From assembly GCA_947387485.1 (NCBI GenBank), contig CANDNT010000002.1:124001-188000 (forward strand): 64,000 bases of DNA, given 5' to 3'. Each line of letters opens with the position of its first letter. Within the stretch, counting starts at the first letter, position 1. This document shows positions 1 through 9,041 of this stretch, piece by piece. The translations under genes and the position numbers were made by a program. The notes beneath the pieces were generated by a model that did no database searches, was not told the origin of the DNA, and worked only from the letters and a program-made list of their open reading frames with translations. This DNA comes from Aquimarina rhabdastrellae (GTDB lineage Bacteria > Bacteroidota > Bacteroidia > Flavobacteriales > Flavobacteriaceae).

Positions 1-125
1 ACTCGTTTTTTTAAATTTTTAGCTTTTCCTACATAGAGTATTTTTCCATCCTTATCATAATATTGATATACTCCTGGGCTAGTAGGTAATGTTTTTAATT
101 GTATTTCAATAGCAGTTTTTTCCAT
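1..125 (-). CDS. uvrC: UvrABC excinuclease subunit C, N-terminal fragment (cut by window start)
   Basis: Reading the minus strand from the ATG at 123-125 gives 41 codons with no stop before the window edge. The peptide has the start of a GIY-YIG domain: [12 protein letters not shown], then [14 protein letters not shown]. This matches the extreme N-terminus of UvrC, the nuclease subunit of nucleotide excision repair that makes the 3' incision. Only about 7% of the usual ~600 residues is present, so the remaining domains cannot be checked. It is transcribed divergently from rimK across a 225-base AT-rich gap. Confidence 0.9.
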   Translation of the reverse strand, partial: MEKTAIEIQLKTLPTSPGVYQYYDKDGKILYVGKAKNLKKR

Positions 126-350
126 AAGCTAGTGTAAATTTAAGGCATTATCTCTTTTTACTCTACTTTTTGAATCATTAAAACTGCTTCCTTTATTATT
201 AATTTTATTTACATCTCTTTTTATTATTCTAAATTCATAAAAATCAACTTATTTCTTAGTCAATATGTTTTTTTAGTACCTTAGTATCGTGCTATTTTGC
301 AAAATCAACATAAAATGAAAAACTATATACGTTCGTAACGCTACCTCAAG

Positions 351-1229
351 ATGAATATTAAAATTTTGTCACGCAGTTCTAGCTTATATTCAACAGAGGT
401 TTTGATACAAGCTGCCATCAAACGTAAACACAATGTACAAGTTATAGATCCTATGCATTGTGACATACATCTAGAAAGAAGCAAACCACAAATTTATTAC
501 AAAGGCAAACGATTAAATCACGTAGATGCTATCATACCACGTGTTGGTGCTTCTAGTACTGCATATGGCAGCAGTGTTATTCGTCAGTTTGAAATGATGA
601 ATATTTTCACCACCGTATCGTCTTCTGGTCTCTTGCTTTCTAGAAACAAAATTAGTAGTCTACAATTATTATCTCGTGCAGGTATTAATATGCCAAAAAC
701 AGTTTTTGGTCACCATACAAGAGACGCTTCAGAACTTATTACTCAAGCTGGTGGTTTACCTGTTGTTATTAAATTATTAGAAAGTACACAAGGCTTAGGT
801 GTGATTTTAGCCGAGACCTCTAATACTGCTATTTCTGTAATTGAAGCTTTTAGAAGTTTACAAAAAGATGTTTTAATTCAGCAATATATTCCTGAATCAA
901 AAGGAGAAGATATACGTGTGTTAGTTATAGATGGAGAGGTTGTAGCTGCTATGAAACGTAAAAGCAAAAATGGAGAATTTAGGTCCAATCTTCACCGCGG
1001 GGGTTCTGCTACATCTATAAATTTAAGTCGTGAAGAAGAAGCTATTGCTATCAAAGCTGCTCAGGTCATGAATTTAGGAGTCGCTGGAGTTGATATCTTA
1101 CAAAGTCGTCAAGGTCCTTTACTTTTAGAAATTAACTCGTCTCCGGGATTAGAAGGTATACAAAATGCTACTGGAAAAGATATTGCCAAAGCTATTATTC
1201 GTTATATTGAGCGCAGTGTTACGTATTGA
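351..1229 (+). CDS. rimK: RimK-family ATP-grasp glutamate ligase
   Basis: 292 residues, full length for RimK, which in E. coli adds glutamates to the C-terminus of ribosomal protein S6. The ATP-grasp fold shows as the KLLESTQGLGV loop (about 141-151), the basic FRSNLHRGG segment (210-218) and the metal-binding LLEINSSPGLEGI (258-270). The next gene starts 9 bases downstream and encodes an AstE/AspA-like zinc hydrolase, so the two probably form an operon; the linkage suggests a build/trim pair on amino-acyl or glutamyl modifications, which is inference. The exact acceptor protein cannot be read from sequence. Confidence 0.85.
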   Translation: MNIKILSRSSSLYSTEVLIQAAIKRKHNVQVIDPMHCDIHLERSKPQIYYKGKRLNHVDAIIPRVGASSTAYGSSVIRQFEMMNIFTTVSSSGLLLSRNKISSLQLLSRAGINMPKTVFGHHTRDASELITQAGGLPVVIKLLESTQGLGVILAETSNTAISVIEAFRSLQKDVLIQQYIPESKGEDIRVLVIDGEVVAAMKRKSKNGEFRSNLHRGGSATSINLSREEEAIAIKAAQVMNLGVAGVDILQSRQGPLLLEINSSPGLEGIQNATGKDIAKAIIRYIERSVTY

Positions 1230-1238
1230 TCAACTTTT

Positions 1239-2213
1239 ATGAATAAAGAAAAAACCACTGATATATTACACATTTTAGGAGAGACTATTGCTCCTGGAAA
1301 AAGTAAAACTATTAATTTCAATATTGCCAAATTATATACTTCTACCAAAGTAGAAATTCCTGTCATTGTTGAGCGTTCTAAAAATGCTGGACCTACTGTA
1401 CTCATTACAGGAGGTATACATGGTGATGAATTAAACGGTGTTGAAGTGGTGCGACAAATCATTGCAAAAAAAATAAACAAACCAGCAAGAGGTACTATTA
1501 TTTGTATTCCGTTATTAAATGTCTTTGGTTTTCTATCCATGGATCGTTACTTTCCTGATGGTAAGGATTTAAATCGCGTATTTCCAGGAACAAAAAATGG
1601 TTCTTTAGCCAGTCGTTTTGCTTATCAATTTGTCAATGAAATTTTACCTCATGTAGATTTTTGTTTAGATTTTCATACAGGAGGTGCTAGTCGATTTAAT
1701 GCTCCTCATATACGTGTAGCACCCGACAATACTTCGCTCATTGAGTATGCAAAAATCTTTAATGCACCTTTTACTTTATTCTCTAAGAATATTAAGAAAT
1801 CTTATCGTAGTATTTGTGCTCAAAAAGATATTGATATCCTTCTTTTTGAAGGAGGTAAATCTCAAGATAATAATCGAGATATTGCCAAAGAAGGAGTTGA
1901 AGGTACTATGCGTATCTTAGCCCATCTAGAAATGTTATTACCTCATTTTGAAATCCCAATACAAAAACAAGACACTGTTTTTATTGAAAAGAGCATGTGG
2001 ATTCGCGCTAAATACAGTGGGTTATTACATATTAAAGTACCTTATGGTAAAAAAGTAGAAAAAGGCGAAGAGCTAGCTACTATTACTGATCCTTATGGTA
2101 AAATGAGACATATCGTTAAGGCTCCTAATCAAGGATATATTATCAATGTTAATGAAGCACCTATTGTATATAAAGGTGATGCTATTTTTCATATTTCACA
2201 AAAACTACCTTAA
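1239..2213 (+). CDS. Succinylglutamate desuccinylase/aspartoacylase-family zinc hydrolase
   Basis: 324 residues. Zinc-site motifs of the AstE/AspA (M14-related) family are visible: GGIHGDE with the HxxE pair at H61/E64, DLNRVFPG at about 110-117, and DFHTGG with H146. The C-terminal third (about 245-320) looks like a small beta-rich domain common in this subgroup. Such enzymes hydrolyse N-acyl amino acids or related amide bonds; the substrate here is unknown. It sits 9 bases after rimK and its stop codon overlaps the start of the next gene at 2213, so co-translation is likely. Confidence 0.82.
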   Translation: MNKEKTTDILHILGETIAPGKSKTINFNIAKLYTSTKVEIPVIVERSKNAGPTVLITGGIHGDELNGVEVVRQIIAKKINKPARGTIICIPLLNVFGFLSMDRYFPDGKDLNRVFPGTKNGSLASRFAYQFVNEILPHVDFCLDFHTGGASRFNAPHIRVAPDNTSLIEYAKIFNAPFTLFSKNIKKSYRSICAQKDIDILLFEGGKSQDNNRDIAKEGVEGTMRILAHLEMLLPHFEIPIQKQDTVFIEKSMWIRAKYSGLLHIKVPYGKKVEKGEELATITDPYGKMRHIVKAPNQGYIINVNEAPIVYKGDAIFHISQKLP

Positions 2214-2776
2214 TGGACAAAACAGCTTTACGAAAAAAATATAAAACTTTACGCAATCAACTCACATCTGATCAAATAGATGATCTTAGTCTTGATTTGG
2301 CAAACCGCGCGTTATCTATACCCATATGGGATAAATCTTATTATCATATCTTTTTGCCTATATCAAAACAAAAAGAACTTGATACGCAATATTTGTTGCA
2401 TATTTTACAAGGCAAAGACAAACATATCATCGTACCTAAAAGTGATTTTGAAACCGAAACACTTCAACATATATTATTAACAGACAACACGCCTATTCAG
2501 GTTAATAAATGGGGTATTCCAGAACCTGTATCTGGTATTCCTATTCCGGAAGCTTCTATCGAAGTTGTTTTTATTCCGTTATTAGCATTTGATACTCATG
2601 GTAATCGTGTAGGTTATGGTAAAGGATTTTATGATAAGTTTTTAGCTCTATGCAACTCCAATACACTTAAAATAGGGCTTTCTCTTTTTCAAGCAGAAGA
2701 AGAACTTATTGATGTTCTACCTACTGATATTCCTTTGAATTACTGTATTACACCAGAAAAGACATATATATTTTAA
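2213..2776 (+). CDS. 5-formyltetrahydrofolate cyclo-ligase
   Basis: 187 residues, the usual length for the 5-FCL/YgfA family, which converts 5-formyl-THF to 5,10-methenyl-THF using ATP. Family signatures are the basic N-terminus with ALRKKYKTLRNQL, the KWGIPEP segment and the nucleotide/folate-binding VGYGKGFYDKFL motif near residues 134-145. The ATG shares a base with the stop of the preceding hydrolase. The third gene of the rimK operon; the metabolic link to the first two genes is not obvious. Confidence 0.9.
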   Translation: MDKTALRKKYKTLRNQLTSDQIDDLSLDLANRALSIPIWDKSYYHIFLPISKQKELDTQYLLHILQGKDKHIIVPKSDFETETLQHILLTDNTPIQVNKWGIPEPVSGIPIPEASIEVVFIPLLAFDTHGNRVGYGKGFYDKFLALCNSNTLKIGLSLFQAEEELIDVLPTDIPLNYCITPEKTYIF

Positions 2777-2938
2777 CGCTATATAAACAGACTTTCATAT
2801 AGTTGTAATATCTTAACTCTTATAATTAGATTATACTTCTATATTTTATAGTTAGCATTGTTTTAAAGTTTTTTACTTGCATAAAAAATATAATATCCTT
2901 ATTTTTAATGCATTATTAATTTAAAACTTTCATTACAA

Positions 2939-3118
2939 ATGTTACAAAATCTTTTATCATCAGAAGGAATTACTTCTTTAAACAAAAAGGAACAAAAGCA
3001 AATCAATGGTGGATTTAACAATCCTGCTTGTGCAAATGCAATTTCGTTAGACGGAACACTATGTCTTTGTAGAGACTGGAGGCCTCAAAATGGAGTTTGT
3101 GTTTACTATCCTAGATAG
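2939..3118 (+). CDS. Orphan double-glycine leader peptide (bacteriocin/RiPP-type precursor)
   Basis: A 59-residue small ORF. Residues 1-25 form a Bacteroidota-type GG leader ending LNKKEQKQINGG, the classic cleavage signal for a peptidase-containing ABC transporter. The 34-residue core begins FNNPACANAIS and carries four cysteines (C31, C42, C44, C54), suggesting disulfides or thioether/thiol modification. No maturation enzyme or transporter lies nearby, so export would rely on genes elsewhere. A TTG 60 bases upstream followed by a TATTTTTA box could be the promoter (weak). The leader resembles that of the peptide at 37858 (LSKNMQKNITGG) although the cores differ. Confidence 0.75.
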   Translation: MLQNLLSSEGITSLNKKEQKQINGGFNNPACANAISLDGTLCLCRDWRPQNGVCVYYPR

Positions 3119-3246
3119 ATCAATTCCTTTTTCTTATTAAAGCATATTTTTGTTATTCCTTACCATATATGGCAAAACTATCGCTTCAGTAATAAGAAAT
3201 AAACCTTAATTTGATGATGTTTTTTATTTGAAAACATCTCAACAAT

Positions 3247-3280
3247 AAAAAAATCCGAAACCATATGGTTTCGGATTTTA
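3247..3280 (-). terminator. Rho-independent terminator after lepA
   Basis: A perfect 13-bp stem (3250-3262 with 3267-3279) with a 4-base ATAT loop. Read on the minus strand it is followed by a run of T, so it ends lepA transcription about 20 bases after the stop; it could also work weakly for plus-strand transcripts from the small peptide gene. Confidence 0.85.
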
Positions 3281-3297
3281 TATATAGAATACTATGA

Positions 3298-5094
3298 TTA
3301 ATCGTTCAATTTAAGAACAGCCATAAATGCTTCTTGTGGAATCTCTACATTACCTACTTGACGCATACGCTTCTTACCCTTTTTTTGTTTTTCAAGTAAT
3401 TTACGTTTACGAGAGATATCCCCTCCATAACATTTTGCAGTTACATCTTTACGTAATGCTTTAACTGTTTCACGAGCTATGATTTTTGCTCCAATTGCTG
3501 CCTGAATAGGAATATCAAACTGTTGACGTGGAATCAATTCTTTTAATTTCTCACACATTTTCTTCCCTATATCATATGCATTATCTTTATGTAATAAAGC
3601 TGATAATGCATCTACTGTATTACCATTTAATAATACATCAACTTTTACTAATTTAGACGAACGCATTCCTATAGGAGCATAGTCAAATGATGCATATCCT
3701 TTTGATACCGTTTTTAATCGATCATAAAAATCAAATACAATCTCGGCTAATGGCATATCAAAACTAAGCTCTACTCGCTCTGGTGTAAGATATGTTTGAT
3801 TAGTAATTTCACCACGTTTTTCTATACATAATGACATTACTGGCCCTACAAAATCTGCTTTAGTAATAATAGATGCTTTAATATATGGTTCTTCTACTCG
3901 ATTCATACTAGATGGATCTGGTAGATCTGATGGATTGTTAACAATAATGATTTGATCTGGTTCTTTATGTGTAAAAGCATGATATGATACGTTAGGTACC
4001 GTAGTAATCACCGTCATATTAAACTCACGCTCTAAACGCTCTTGAATGATCTCCATATGCAACATTCCCAAGAATCCACAACGGAAACCAAATCCTAATG
4101 CAGCAGAGCTTTCTGGCTGAAAGACTAACGACGCATCGTTAAGTTGTAATTTTTCCATTGAAGCACGTAACTCTTCATAATCTTCTGTATCTACTGGATA
4201 AATCCCTGCAAATACCATTGGTTTTACATCTTCAAATCCTTCAATTGCATTTTCTGTAGATACTTTTGCATCTGTAATTGTATCACCTACTTTTACTTCA
4301 CGAGCATCTTTTATACCTGTAATCAAATACCCTACATCTCCTGTTTTGATTATTTTTTTAGGTACTTGATTTAATTTAAGCGTTCCGATCTCATCTGCAT
4401 AATAACTGTTATCGGTTGCCATAAATTTAATTTGTTGTCCTTTTTTTATCTCTCCATTAAGTACTCTAAAATAAGTCTCAACCCCTCTAAAAGGATTATA
4501 TACAGAATCAAAAATCAATGCTTGTAAGGGTGCTTCTGGATTTCCTTCTGGAGCTGGAATACGCTCTATAATAGCCTCTAATATCTCTTCGATACCAATT
4601 CCAGTTTTTGCACTGGCAGGAATTACTTCTTCTGCATCACATCCTAATAAATCAACAATATCATCTGTTACTTCTTCAGGATTAGCACTAGGTAAATCTA
4701 CTTTATTTAATACTGGAATAATCTCTAAATCATTCTCTAACGCCAAATATAAGTTAGATATCGTTTGTGCTTGTATACTTTGTGCAGCATCTACTACTAA
4801 TAAAGCTCCTTCACATGCTGCTATTGATCGAGATACCTCATAAGAGAAATCTACGTGTCCTGGAGTATCAATTAAGTTTAAGATATATTCTTCTCCTTTA
4901 TAAGTATATTCCATCTGGATAGCGTGACTCTTAATGGTAATACCACGTTCACGTTCCAAATCCATACTATCTAATAATTGTGCCTGTGCCTCTCTAGCGG
5001 TTACAGACCCTGTATAATCTAATAGTCGATCTGCCAAGGTACTCTTACCATGGTCGATATGAGCTATTATACAAAAGTTTCTTATGTGCTTCAT
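3298..5094 (-). CDS. lepA: Elongation factor 4 (LepA GTPase)
   Basis: 598 residues, the standard length. The translational GTPase G1 motif [10 protein letters not shown] (about 11-20), DTPGHVDFS (G3) and NKVDLP (G4) are present, followed by the LepA-specific C-terminal domain with [24 protein letters not shown], abbreviated here as the KCYGGD...KKGKKRM block that contacts the A site. LepA promotes ribosome back-translocation or assembly under ionic or cold stress. Single-gene unit with its own terminator; divergent from dusB. Confidence 0.97.
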   Translation of the reverse strand: MKHIRNFCIIAHIDHGKSTLADRLLDYTGSVTAREAQAQLLDSMDLERERGITIKSHAIQMEYTYKGEEYILNLIDTPGHVDFSYEVSRSIAACEGALLVVDAAQSIQAQTISNLYLALENDLEIIPVLNKVDLPSANPEEVTDDIVDLLGCDAEEVIPASAKTGIGIEEILEAIIERIPAPEGNPEAPLQALIFDSVYNPFRGVETYFRVLNGEIKKGQQIKFMATDNSYYADEIGTLKLNQVPKKIIKTGDVGYLITGIKDAREVKVGDTITDAKVSTENAIEGFEDVKPMVFAGIYPVDTEDYEELRASMEKLQLNDASLVFQPESSAALGFGFRCGFLGMLHMEIIQERLEREFNMTVITTVPNVSYHAFTHKEPDQIIIVNNPSDLPDPSSMNRVEEPYIKASIITKADFVGPVMSLCIEKRGEITNQTYLTPERVELSFDMPLAEIVFDFYDRLKTVSKGYASFDYAPIGMRSSKLVKVDVLLNGNTVDALSALLHKDNAYDIGKKMCEKLKELIPRQQFDIPIQAAIGAKIIARETVKALRKDVTAKCYGGDISRKRKLLEKQKKGKKRMRQVGNVEIPQEAFMAVLKLND

Positions 5095-5294
5095 AAATCA
5101 TATTCTATCGTTGCAAATATAATTGTTTTGATAGGGTTTCTTTATTTTTTCTAAAAGGAAAATGTATTCTTATGTTTTTTCTTATCAAAGAAACATAATT
5201 TTAAGTATCCATAACTAGCTTTTCTATTATTAATCTTACTTATTTTAAAATTAAGCCTTAAACTCAATTCTCTTTCCGAAATAATTAAAATCCT

Positions 5295-5302
5295 TACTTT
5301 TG
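5295..5302 (+). promoter_or_regulatory. Bacteroidota -7 box for dusB
   Basis: TACTTTTG matches the TAnnTTTG consensus of the flavobacterial housekeeping sigma factor and lies 17 bases before the TTG start, which gives a very short leader. No clear -33 TTTG is seen at the right distance. Confidence 0.6.
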
Positions 5303-5319
5303 CAGAAAAATAGAAGATT

Positions 5320-6315
5320 TTGGCAAAGATTGGTGATATAGACGTAGGTGAATTTCCTTTATTATTAGCTCCTATGGAGGATGTAAGTGATCCACCTTTT
5401 AGAGCACTTTGTAAAGAACAAGGTGCAGATGTTGTTTATACAGAGTTTATCTCTTCTGAAGGTTTAATTCGTGATGCTGCAAAGAGTGTCATGAAATTAG
5501 ATATTTACGAGAAGGAACGCCCTGTAGGTATTCAGATTTTTGGAGCTAACCTAGATTCTATGCTCAAATCTGTCGAAATCGTAGAAGCTTCTGGACCTGA
5601 TATTATTGATATCAACTTTGGTTGTCCTGTAAAAAAGGTAGTTAGCAAGGGGGCTGGAGCAGGTATTTTAAAAGATATAGATCTTATGGTTAAATTAACC
5701 AAAGCCATGGTTGAGCATACCAAATTACCTGTTACTGTAAAAACTCGATTAGGTTGGGATCATGATTCTATTCGTATTGTAGAAGTTGCAGAACGCTTAC
5801 AAGATGTAGGTGCAAAAGCTATTTCTATTCACGGTAGAACACGTGCTCAAATGTATAAAGGTAATGCTGACTGGAAACCTATTGCCGAAGTTAAAAATAA
5901 CCCTAGAATGCATATTCCTGTTTTTGGTAATGGAGATGTCGATTCGCCAGAGCGCGCTATGGAAATGCGGGATCAATATGGTCTTGATGGTGCTATGATA
6001 GGTCGTGCTAGCATAGGTTATCCATGGTTTTTTAGAGAAGTAAAACACTTCTTTGAAACAGGAACGCATATGGCTCCTCCTACTCTAGAAGAACGTGTAG
6101 AAGCTGCAAGACGTCATTTACAAATGTCTATCGATTGGAAAGGTGAAAAACTTGGTGTATTTGAAACTCGTAGACACTATACCAACTACTTTAAAGGTAT
6201 TCCTCATTTTAAAGAATATCGCACCAAAATGGTAACAAGCGATCTTCCTGAAGATGTCTTCGCTGCTTTTGACGAAGTTTTAGAAAAATTTGCTGGATAC
6301 GAATTTAAACTATAA
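5320..6315 (+). CDS. dusB: tRNA-dihydrouridine synthase DusB
   Basis: 331 residues. The start is TTG, supported by the family-conserved opening MAKIGDIDVGEFPLLLAPMEDVSD and the promoter box just upstream. FMN-binding LAPMEDVSD (15-23), the catalytic cysteine in INFGCPVKKV (C102), VKTRLGW, ISIHGRT and GNGDV identify the Dus fold. The enzyme reduces uridine in the tRNA D-loop. Convergent with the FtsX-type permease gene, with only 42 bases between. Confidence 0.93.
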   Translation: MAKIGDIDVGEFPLLLAPMEDVSDPPFRALCKEQGADVVYTEFISSEGLIRDAAKSVMKLDIYEKERPVGIQIFGANLDSMLKSVEIVEASGPDIIDINFGCPVKKVVSKGAGAGILKDIDLMVKLTKAMVEHTKLPVTVKTRLGWDHDSIRIVEVAERLQDVGAKAISIHGRTRAQMYKGNADWKPIAEVKNNPRMHIPVFGNGDVDSPERAMEMRDQYGLDGAMIGRASIGYPWFFREVKHFFETGTHMAPPTLEERVEAARRHLQMSIDWKGEKLGVFETRRHYTNYFKGIPHFKEYRTKMVTSDLPEDVFAAFDEVLEKFAGYEFKL

Positions 6316-6357
6316 TATTTCTATGTAGTACTTAATGTTTCATTAGGTACTACATTC

Positions 6358-7557
6358 CTATTTGATCAATCGCTGATTAATTCTACTTGAAGCTAATAAA
6401 GAAGCTATTCCTCCTATAATGGTAATTGTAAAGAATACAATTACAAAATTCATTACTGTGATTTTTGTAGGATATGCTAATGTAGGTGTAATCATTAATA
6501 GTCCATAATGCTGCTGTAAAGCAATGATAATTCCACCTAAAAACAATCCTAATACAGTTCCTAATACGGTCATCAAAGAACCTTGTAATAAAAAGATTCT
6601 TCTTATTGCACTTAAAGTAGCGCCAATATTATATAAGGTTTTTATATTCTTTCTCTTATCAATTACCATCATGATAATCGCTCCTGCAACATTAAATAAA
6701 GCTATAATAGCGATAAGTGTCACTACCAGATAAGAAACCAAATTCTCTGTATTTAGCATTTTATATAAAGTAGCGTTTAATTGTATACGATTATTGATCA
6801 CTACCTTATTATCAAATAGTTCTTGCAAAGCTTTCTTTATTTGATCTTCATCAGCACTAGCCTCTAGTTTTAATTCAATAGCACTAACTTTATCTTTAGG
6901 TAATCGCAACAAGCTTCTAGCAAGTGTTGTTGTAGAAAACACATATTTTTCGTCCAACTCATCATTCACACTATAAATCCCCACATTAACAGCTTTCTCT
7001 TGTATAAATGCTTTGGTAGGATCTGTAGGCTGTCCTTTTCCTGGTCTAGGCACATAAATTTTTAATAACTCTCTATAGTCATTAACTCCCAAACCTAAAG
7101 CTCTACTAATTCCATTACCAATCACCACTTCTGCATCATGATTTCTTAACCAAGTTCCTAAAACCATAATACTATCTGTAATCACAATATTTTGATATGT
7201 ACTATCTACACCTTTTATATTGGCTACAAATGGTTTATCTCTAAATCTTAAAAATACACGTTCTTCAATTACTTCAGAAAAGTGTGCTATTCCTTCTATT
7301 TTTTGGAGTTGAGCTTTCTGTATATCAGAAAACAGTATTGTCTTTCCACTTTCTGGAAATACTTTTAAATCAGGATCAAAATAATTTGAAAACTGAATAC
7401 TAAATTCTTTTAATCCCGCAAAGCCAGATAATACTATAAATAGTGCCATTGCTCCTATCACTACACCTGCTGCTGCAATGCTTGTTATAATATTAATAGC
7501 ATTACTACTTCCAGAGGAAAAAAGGTATCGTTTGGCAATGTAATAGGAGAAGTTCAA
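6358..7557 (-). CDS. FtsX-like ABC transporter permease (LolC/E-type lipoprotein release)
   Basis: 399 residues with one N-terminal transmembrane segment, a large periplasmic region (about 45-265) and three C-terminal membrane segments, the MacB/LolE topology. The opening NFSYYIAKRYLFSSGSSNAINIIT is typical of lipoprotein-releasing permeases in Bacteroidota. It would extract lipoproteins from the inner membrane for outer-membrane delivery. The gene lies 6 bases downstream of rbfA on the same strand, a pairing common in this family. Confidence 0.87.
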   Translation of the reverse strand: MNFSYYIAKRYLFSSGSSNAINIITSIAAAGVVIGAMALFIVLSGFAGLKEFSIQFSNYFDPDLKVFPESGKTILFSDIQKAQLQKIEGIAHFSEVIEERVFLRFRDKPFVANIKGVDSTYQNIVITDSIMVLGTWLRNHDAEVVIGNGISRALGLGVNDYRELLKIYVPRPGKGQPTDPTKAFIQEKAVNVGIYSVNDELDEKYVFSTTTLARSLLRLPKDKVSAIELKLEASADEDQIKKALQELFDNKVVINNRIQLNATLYKMLNTENLVSYLVVTLIAIIALFNVAGAIIMMVIDKRKNIKTLYNIGATLSAIRRIFLLQGSLMTVLGTVLGLFLGGIIIALQQHYGLLMITPTLAYPTKITVMNFVIVFFTITIIGGIASLLASSRINQRLIK

Positions 7558-7563
7558 TATGAT

Positions 7564-7956
7564 TTATTTCTTTTTACGGCGTTCTAATAGATCTGGATTT
7601 TCTAGTGGGTTGTCTATTCCTTTTACTGCGCGATCTATTTTTTCTATATACTCTAAAGAATCATCAATAAAATATGATAAATCAGGCATTCTTCGCAATT
7701 GATGTTTTGTACGTTGTGCAATTTGATGCTTGATTTGAGATTTAACAGCATTTACTTCTTCTAGTACTGCTTCTCCCTCTTTATGCGGAAAAACACTCAT
7801 ATATACTTTTGCCAAAGATAAATCTGTTGTTACACTCACTTTAGTTATCGAAACAAGGATTCCGTTTACTCCTGCCTCACGCAATGCATGTTGGATTACA
7901 TCAGCTATATCTCGTTGTAAAACACCTGCAATTTTTTTCTGTCTATTTGTTTCCAT
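7564..7956 (-). CDS. rbfA: Ribosome-binding factor A
   Basis: 130 residues. It shows the RbfA KH-like fold with the GILVSITKVSVTTDLSLAKVYMS strand-helix region and the conserved RxxPDLSYFIDDSLEYIEKID segment near 92-113. RbfA assists late maturation of the 30S subunit and the 16S 5' end, especially in the cold. It is first in an operon with the FtsX-type permease and divergent from the epimerase gene. Confidence 0.95.
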   Translation of the reverse strand: METNRQKKIAGVLQRDIADVIQHALREAGVNGILVSITKVSVTTDLSLAKVYMSVFPHKEGEAVLEEVNAVKSQIKHQIAQRTKHQLRRMPDLSYFIDDSLEYIEKIDRAVKGIDNPLENPDLLERRKKK

Positions 7957-8024
7957 AGGTGCAAAAATACGTATTTTGCACTATATCTATATACATTAAT
8001 ACGGATTATATAAAGTTATACTCA

Positions 8025-8435
8025 ATGAAGCACATTAATAAAATAGAACATCTAGGAATAGCTGTAAAAGATATTGATCAAGCCAATACGATATATGAAA
8101 AATTACTTGGTGTTCCTCCCTATAAACAAGAGACCGTAGAAAGTGAAGCTGTAATTACATCATTTTTTCAAGTAGGTGAAAACAAAATTGAATTATTAGC
8201 AAGCACTTCGCCAGAAGGAACAATAGCTAAATTTATCGAAAAACGAGGAGAAGGTATCCATCATGTCGCTTTTGACGTCGATGATATAGAAAAAGAATTA
8301 GCTCGATTAAAAAATGAAGGTTTTACTATTTTAAACGAAAAACCAAAGTTAGGCGCTGATAATAAACGAGTTGCTTTTATACACCCTAAAGGAACTAATG
8401 GAGTACTTGTAGAGCTATGCGAAGAAATTAAATAA
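8025..8435 (+). CDS. mce: Methylmalonyl-CoA epimerase
   Basis: 136 residues from the ATG at 8025; a longer in-frame ORF reaches 7959, but the family begins MKHINKIEHLGIAVKDID. Vicinal oxygen chelate fold with the metal-ligand motifs HLGIAV (H near 8), ELLAST, GIHHVAFDVDD and VLVELCEE. The enzyme interconverts (R)- and (S)-methylmalonyl-CoA in propionate metabolism. Its promoter must lie within the 68 bases shared with the divergent rbfA. Confidence 0.92.
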   Translation: MKHINKIEHLGIAVKDIDQANTIYEKLLGVPPYKQETVESEAVITSFFQVGENKIELLASTSPEGTIAKFIEKRGEGIHHVAFDVDDIEKELARLKNEGFTILNEKPKLGADNKRVAFIHPKGTNGVLVELCEEIK

Positions 8436-8449
8436 TTTTTCAAAAAAAG

Positions 8450-8481
8450 TTTGGTGTGTACATTACATTTACATAAATTTG
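8450..8481 (+). promoter_or_regulatory. Promoter of the CAT-anticodon tRNA
   Basis: TTTG at 8450-8453 and TAAATTTG at 8474-8481 are separated by 20 bases, close to the Bacteroidota TTTG-N19-TAnnTTTG consensus. The tRNA begins 13 bases downstream. Confidence 0.75.
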
Positions 8482-8493
8482 CAACCCGATTCA

Positions 8494-8567
8494 GGTCCCA
8501 TAGCTCAGCTGGTTAGAGCACCTGACTCATAATCAGGGGGTCCTTGGTTCGAGCCCAAGTGGGACCA
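8494..8567 (+). tRNA. tRNA with CAT anticodon, probably tRNA-Ile(k2C) rather than elongator Met
   Basis: A 74-base cloverleaf without encoded CCA. Acceptor GGTCCCA pairs with TGGGACC, discriminator A, anticodon stem CCTGA/TCAGG around loop CTCATAA, T-arm with TTCGAGC. The acceptor carries C4-G69 and C5-G68, which are recognised by TilS in E. coli tRNA-Ile2, whereas elongator Met lacks them; that favours a lysidine-modified isoleucine tRNA reading AUA. An elongator tRNA-Met is the alternative. Confidence 0.9.
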
Positions 8568-8584
8568 CTTAAAAATTGAATCAC

Positions 8585-8613
8585 AAGCCGCTTCAACTTG
8601 AAGCGGCTTTTTT
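8585..8613 (+). terminator. Terminator after the CAT-anticodon tRNA
   Basis: A 10-bp stem AAGCCGCTTC/GAAGCGGCTT with a five-base loop, followed by T6. It closes a single-tRNA transcription unit. Confidence 0.88.
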
Positions 8614-8850
8614 ATGCTTTAAAATTGAAGATAAATCTAGCCTGTAGAAGATCTTTTTCAGACTATCTAAGATTTCTATATCCATTATTCTTTTATCGGT
8701 TTATCAAAAGCATAGCTAAAATTTAATTAATCCTAAAGCATCCTATAAAATCATTAATACATCTTTCTTTAAAGATTCATTATTGATGTGAACTTTCTTG
8801 ATTTCCCTAGATATAATGTCTAAATAAATCAAATCAATATTTAATCCTAA

Positions 8851-8991
8851 AAATTAAAAATAATTAATGGTGCTTTTAGCGTAAGCTTGAACAGCGAAGG
8901 CTCTACTTGTGTTAATTGCTATCAAAACGCTTGTAAATTTGATCCATGGGATGTTGATTCATATAAAAAAGATTGCAAAAATGTATATTAA
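8851..8991 (+). pseudogene. Remnant of a double-glycine-type peptide precursor
   Basis: This frame has no start codon: a TAA lies at 8848-8850, right before the segment. It reads KLKIINGAFSVSLNSEG, then a stretch with four cysteines (STCVNC, NACKF, KDCKN) and a stop at 8989-8991. KIING-A resembles the end of a GG leader (compare QINGG at 2939) with the second glycine lost, and the cysteine-rich tail resembles a core. I see no leader start in any frame upstream (8614-8850 is otherwise empty), so this is most likely a decayed relative. It could also be chance. Confidence 0.35.
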
Positions 8992-8996
8992 AAAAC

Positions 8997-9019
8997 AAAG
9001 CCCCTATATAAGGAGCTTT
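8997..9019 (-). terminator. Terminator after ribE (probably bidirectional)
   Basis: AAAGC at 8997-9001 pairs with GCTTT at 9015-9019, extended inward by CCT/AGG after one mismatch. A-runs on the left and T on the right allow use in both directions. Confidence 0.5.
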
Positions 9020-9041
9020 TAATTGTATGCTTTATTATCAA

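Noticed and set aside
7959-8024. 22-codon N-terminal extension of the methylmalonyl-CoA epimerase frame
   Set aside because: It is AT-rich, overlaps the shared promoter with rbfA and has no family counterpart; the ATG at 8025 begins the conserved fold.
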